Source: CAVRJC01 sp964505725
Lineage (GTDB): Bacteria; Actinomycetota; Acidimicrobiia; IMCC26256; DASPTH01
DNA: 64,000 bases
Assembly (NCBI GenBank): GCA_964505725.1
Contig: CAZDJK010000061.1
Coordinates: forward strand, 1 to 64,000
Direction: 5' to 3'
Positions 61,237 through 64,000 of the stretch are shown in pieces. The position numbers and the translations under genes were made by a program. Under the pieces are notes generated by a model. It was not told the DNA's origin. It worked only from the letters and a program-made list of their open reading frames with translations, and made no database searches. How positions within the stretch are numbered: position 1 is the stretch's first letter; every line of letters begins with the position of its first letter.

Positions 61237-61447
61237 GCCGAGCCCCCTCCTGTGATGCCACCCCTCCCAGCCCGAGTGTCGCGCCACGGTCAAGCGGCTC
61301 GGCGCGTTCGCGTGGCGGGGGCGGCGGGTCGTGGGCGCCCCTGAGCGCCCCCGACGGGCAGGTTGTCCAGGCCGCCGGGACACCCACGACGCCCCGGGAA
61401 TGTAGACCCTCACGACCCGCCGTGCGCCGGTCCGTGAAAGCGCGGCT

Positions 61448-61771
61448 TCATGAGTCTCTCACCTGCGGGGTCAGGAGATACCGGGATCGCCCGCGCCGCG
61501 TCATCGACGCGTCGAGGGCGTAGGCGATCCCGCTCAGCACGTCGAGCGCGCGCCGGCGGGCACCGGGACCGAGCCGACCGAGATCCACGATTACCGCAGT
61601 GCGCGTCGCGAGGACTCGCGCCACCTCCCCCGCCTCGCGCAGGGAACGGAGATTCAGCGCGGTCGTCGGGATTTCGTGATCGGTGTTGGCGATGAGCCGA
61701 ACCGTCGGCGTCGGGTGCACGCTCCCGCCGCCGCGTGCCGGCAGATCGGCAGGATGATCCAGATCGTTCAC
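61448..61771 (-). CDS. SepF-like protein
   Basis: A 107-residue SepF-domain protein. The core runs TALNLRSLREAGEVARVLAT, AVIVDLGRLGPGARRRALDV and LSGIAYALDASMTR, then RSRYLLTP, the same order as actinobacterial SepF, which tethers FtsZ to the membrane. It is shorter than usual: the N-terminal membrane-binding helix and acidic linker are almost absent, with only a short leader. It is not near ftsZ or yggS, unlike the standard division cluster. Probably a paralogue. Confidence 0.75.
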   Translation of the reverse strand: MNDLDHPADLPARGGGSVHPTPTVRLIANTDHEIPTTALNLRSLREAGEVARVLATRTAVIVDLGRLGPGARRRALDVLSGIAYALDASMTRRGRSRYLLTPQVRDS

Positions 61772-62040
61772 GCCCAGGCCCCCACCCCTCCAGGCCCCGA
61801 TCGCCGGGACAATACGCCACCCGCCACAAACGCGCTCGGGATACCTGTTCGTTCGCAGCCCAAAACACGAGACATTCGTCCGGTTGCGTGCTTAACTCTC
61901 GCGTTGGGAGGGGTGTCAAAGGCTGGGATTCGTATAGCTCTGTCCGCCTTCGGCGCGGTGACGCTCGTCCTCGAACCCGTCCATTCGACGCGCCGCGAGA
62001 GGGGCGTCCCGATGCAAATGAGAGAACTGACGGAGGGGAG

Positions 62041-62406
62041 ATGGCGACCAACAGAAGGAAGGCGGGCCGGCCGGTCAACCAACTGTTGGCCGGCAGCTAC
62101 CTGATCACCCTCACCGGCGACATCTACTGCCGCGACGGCGGGGTTTGGCGAGTGGCCGATCCGCTCGAGCGGCTCGGCTGCCTGTCCGACCTGTCGTCCC
62201 TCACACCGGAGATCCGGGCCGACGCGCTCGCGGAGCTGCTGGCCGCGGGGTGGACACGCGACCGCGTGGCCGAGGCACTGGGGATCAGCCCCCAGCGCGT
62301 CACCCAGTGGAGCCGCGGCGGCATGCGTGTTCGGTCGCGTGCCGTGCAGTCGTCACGCAATGGTCGGCGCAAGCTCGCCGCGGTCGACGCGAGCGCGCCC
62401 GACTGA
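62041..62406 (+). CDS. Small DNA-binding protein with a helix-turn-helix
   Basis: A 121-residue protein starting at an ATG right after GGAGGGGAG. The helices ADALAELLAAGWTRDRVAEA and LGISPQRVTQWSRGGM (about residues 58-92) match an HTH of the transcriptional-regulator type. The N-terminus (MATNRRKAGRPVNQLLAGSY) is basic, and the tail is basic with Arg/Ser. It may regulate the neighbouring sigma factor region; there is no further evidence. Confidence 0.65.
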   Translation: MATNRRKAGRPVNQLLAGSYLITLTGDIYCRDGGVWRVADPLERLGCLSDLSSLTPEIRADALAELLAAGWTRDRVAEALGISPQRVTQWSRGGMRVRSRAVQSSRNGRRKLAAVDASAPD

Positions 62407-62631
62407 CCGTTCGCCGAGGGGCCTGCACCTGCTGGGCGGGCCAGGAGGGCTGCAAGGGGCGCCCCGCTGCCCGCCCGGCCCGCACGGCGCAGGTCGGCAC
62501 GCTGCACCACGCCGCTTGAACGCGCCCTGCACGCCTGTGGCAAATTCGGCGAGCACGCGCCCGGGCTGTGACGCCGAGCACACTTCGCACCGAGTGCGTG
62601 ACGCGATCGAAGCTCGTGGCGTTCCTGGGGC

Positions 62632-62871
62632 GTGACTTCGCTGCGCGATTGTCGCCGGTCGGGTGCGGAGCTCAGATTGTCGCCGCGTGAACGGCGGATC
62701 CTGTTGCTGGCGCTGCACGAGCTGCACCTGCGGCGGATGGGCATCAGCAACGAGCCGCGAGACCTCCCGCTGACGACGGTCTCGTTGGACGACATCGAGC
62801 GGCTGGGACGAAGGATGGGCGGGAACCCCCACGATCTCTTCTTCGGCGCGTCTCGGTTTGCCGACCTCTGA
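62632..62871 (+). CDS. Small protein of unknown function (79 residues)
   Basis: A 79-residue protein from the GTG at 62632. The middle portion LSPRERRILLLALHELHLRRMGI suggests a helix pair, followed by SLDDIERLGRRMGGNP and LFFGASRF. The composition is sensible, but the ribosome site is weak and no family was recognised. Confidence 0.45.
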   Translation: MTSLRDCRRSGAELRLSPRERRILLLALHELHLRRMGISNEPRDLPLTTVSLDDIERLGRRMGGNPHDLFFGASRFADL

Positions 62872-62991
62872 GGAAATGACGCGCTCGTAGCACCGCACGA
62901 GGGAGGGCAACCGGGGCGCAGCACGGCCTCGCGGATGGCACGAGGTCCTGGCGCTACAGTGCACAGGGCTTCGAGTCGAGCAAATGAAGCG

Positions 62992-63561
62992 ATGATCCGC
63001 GACTTTCCGGGCGTCATAGGTGCCGCGAAAGACGGCGACCCCGACGCGGTCGCGCTGCTGTGGCGGGAGTACAACTACCGGGTCGTCGGGTTCCTGCACA
63101 CGCAGAGCCGAGACGCCGCCGAGGACATCGCGTCCGAGACCTGGTTGACCGTCGCAGAGAAGCTGCGTCAGTTCGACGGCGGCGAGTCCGAGTTTCGTGC
63201 GTGGCTCTTCACGGTCGCCCGCAGCCGTCTGGTCGACTGGCAGCGGCGTACGCAGCGACGGCCCCAGGTGAGCGTCGATCCGGTGATGCTCCGTGATCGC
63301 CCGGACCCGTCCTTCGACAGTGCCGACGCCGCGATCGAGGTCCTCGGCACCGAGGAGGCGATGGCGCTGATCGCCCGCCTCTCGCCCGACCAGGCCGCGG
63401 TGATCATGCTGCGTGTGCTCGGCGGCTTCGACGTCGAGCGGGTGGCGCAGATCGTGGAAAAGCGCCCGGGCACGGTTCGCATGCTGCAGCTCCGCGGACT
63501 CCGCCGACTCGCGCAATTGCTCGAGGCCGACGAGAGTCCGGAAGTGCAGAAGCGCGTGTGA
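62992..63561 (+). CDS. ECF-type RNA polymerase sigma factor
   Basis: Extracytoplasmic-function sigma factor of 189 residues from the ATG 62992 (an upstream start at 62935 would add 19 residues). Region 2 (residues about 18-80): LLWREYNYRVVGFLHTQSRD, AEDIASETWLTVAEKLRQF, FRAWLFTVARSRLVDWQRR. Region 4 (about 125-180): LSPDQAAVIMLRVLGGFDV and VAQIVEKRPGTVRMLQLRGL. A putative membrane regulator follows 4 nt later, the usual sigma/anti-sigma arrangement. Confidence 0.88.
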   Translation: MIRDFPGVIGAAKDGDPDAVALLWREYNYRVVGFLHTQSRDAAEDIASETWLTVAEKLRQFDGGESEFRAWLFTVARSRLVDWQRRTQRRPQVSVDPVMLRDRPDPSFDSADAAIEVLGTEEAMALIARLSPDQAAVIMLRVLGGFDVERVAQIVEKRPGTVRMLQLRGLRRLAQLLEADESPEVQKRV

Positions 63562-63565
63562 CGCG

Positions 63566-64000
63566 ATGAACGGCCGCGGCGTTTCCAGAGACGACATGCG
63601 ACGGCTCTTCGCTCTCATGAATTCCCCGGACCGGCCGCTCGACGACGGCACCGCCGAACGGATGCTCCGTGGGAGCCTCTCCCGCGACGACGCCCCTCCC
63701 GAGTACCGGGTGGTCGTGGACGCGCTCCGCCAGGTCGTGCAACCGCCACCGCGCGACCTCACGCACGAGTCGCAAGCCGTCGCCGCGATCACACAACGCA
63801 TCGTGCCCAGCGCCGACGCCGGGGGCACGGGATGGGCCCGGCTCGGCCGCCGGCGCATCACGCAGCTCGCCGCCGCGGGGACCCTCGGCGCCGTCAGCCT
63901 CTTCGGCGGGCTCGCCGCTGCCAACGCGCTGCCCGGCGCCGCCCAGGGTGTCGCGTCGGACATGCTCGCACGAGTGGGTGTCACCGTTCCGGGGCCGAAC
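63566..64000 (+). CDS. Putative membrane regulator downstream of the sigma factor (3' end outside window)
   Basis: The first 145 residues of a gene beginning MNGRGVSRDDMRRLFALMNS. A soluble helical N-terminal region (VVVDALRQVVQPPPRDLTHE) precedes a hydrophobic segment (ITQLAAAGTLGAVSLFGGLA, about residues 96-115). That is the layout of an anti-sigma factor or membrane-anchored regulator. No zinc HxxxCxxC motif is visible. The C-terminus is cut by the window end. Confidence 0.6.
   Translation, partial: MNGRGVSRDDMRRLFALMNSPDRPLDDGTAERMLRGSLSRDDAPPEYRVVVDALRQVVQPPPRDLTHESQAVAAITQRIVPSADAGGTGWARLGRRRITQLAAAGTLGAVSLFGGLAAANALPGAAQGVASDMLARVGVTVPGPN

Overview
The window is one continuous piece of a very high-GC bacterial chromosome, almost certainly from an actinobacterium. 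The evidence is the block rne-rplU-rpmA-obgE-proB-proA ... nadD-rsfS, the block tig-clpP-clpX-valS-folC-ndk-mreBCD-mrdA-rodA, a mycothiol-dependent formaldehyde dehydrogenase, a SepF homologue, PPOX/F420-type enzymes, frequent GTG starts and many 1-4 nt gene overlaps. The content fits an uncultured Acidimicrobiia-type lineage, but that placement is inference. Layout by region. (1) 1-15.4 kb holds an ABC ATPase fragment and a PPOX enzyme downstream of leuA, which is preceded by a leucine attenuator (leader peptide, hairpin, UUCG terminator). It also holds serA coupled to an aminotransferase gene, a DEAD-box helicase, a two-component system, an endonuclease/exonuclease/phosphatase-family protein, mycothiol-dependent formaldehyde dehydrogenase, an atypical HisH/HisF-like pair, rsfS and nadD, and an ACT-domain protein. 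(2) 15.4-40.9 kb is a long minus-strand housekeeping stretch: a VWA protein with a MoxR ATPase, proA, proB, obgE, L27, L21, RNase E/G, the radical SAM pair TIGR03936/TIGR03960, the rod-shape genes rodA-mrdA-mreD-mreC-mreB, ndk, folC, an archaeal-looking valS, and clpX-clpP-tig. (3) 40.9-48.9 kb is a cell-envelope region. Its centre is a tightly coupled operon of three small secreted proteins plus a SipW-type signal peptidase, with a ribosome-binding-site hairpin in front. Around it lie gluconokinase, an NlpC/P60 hydrolase, a PAP2 phosphatase and assorted secreted or membrane proteins. (4) 48.9-53.8 kb looks like a decayed integrated element. A 5' tRNA-Pro fragment lies at its left edge and an intact tRNA-Pro at its right edge. 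Between them are phage-like small genes and terminators, a zinc-type substrate-binding protein with a candidate Zur box, a YibE/F membrane protein with a His-rich N-terminus, a broken IS5-type transposase, and a short fragment that may be an integrase start. (5) 53.8-64 kb holds tRNA-Pro, tRNA-Gly and tRNA-Arg, a bactofilin-like membrane protein, a TauD-type dioxygenase, SQR-like and SDR oxidoreductases, a PPOX protein, a MetF-like protein, a stand-alone SepF homologue, a small HTH protein, and an ECF-type sigma factor followed by a putative membrane regulator cut by the window end. How the parts work together: the minus-strand core couples proteostasis (Tig, ClpXP), translation (L21, L27, ObgE, RsfS, ValS) and cell elongation (MreBCD, PBP2, RodA). 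The most unusual material is the SipW cassette, the HisF homologue lacking its catalytic aspartate, the tRNA-Pro-flanked element and the leucine attenuator.
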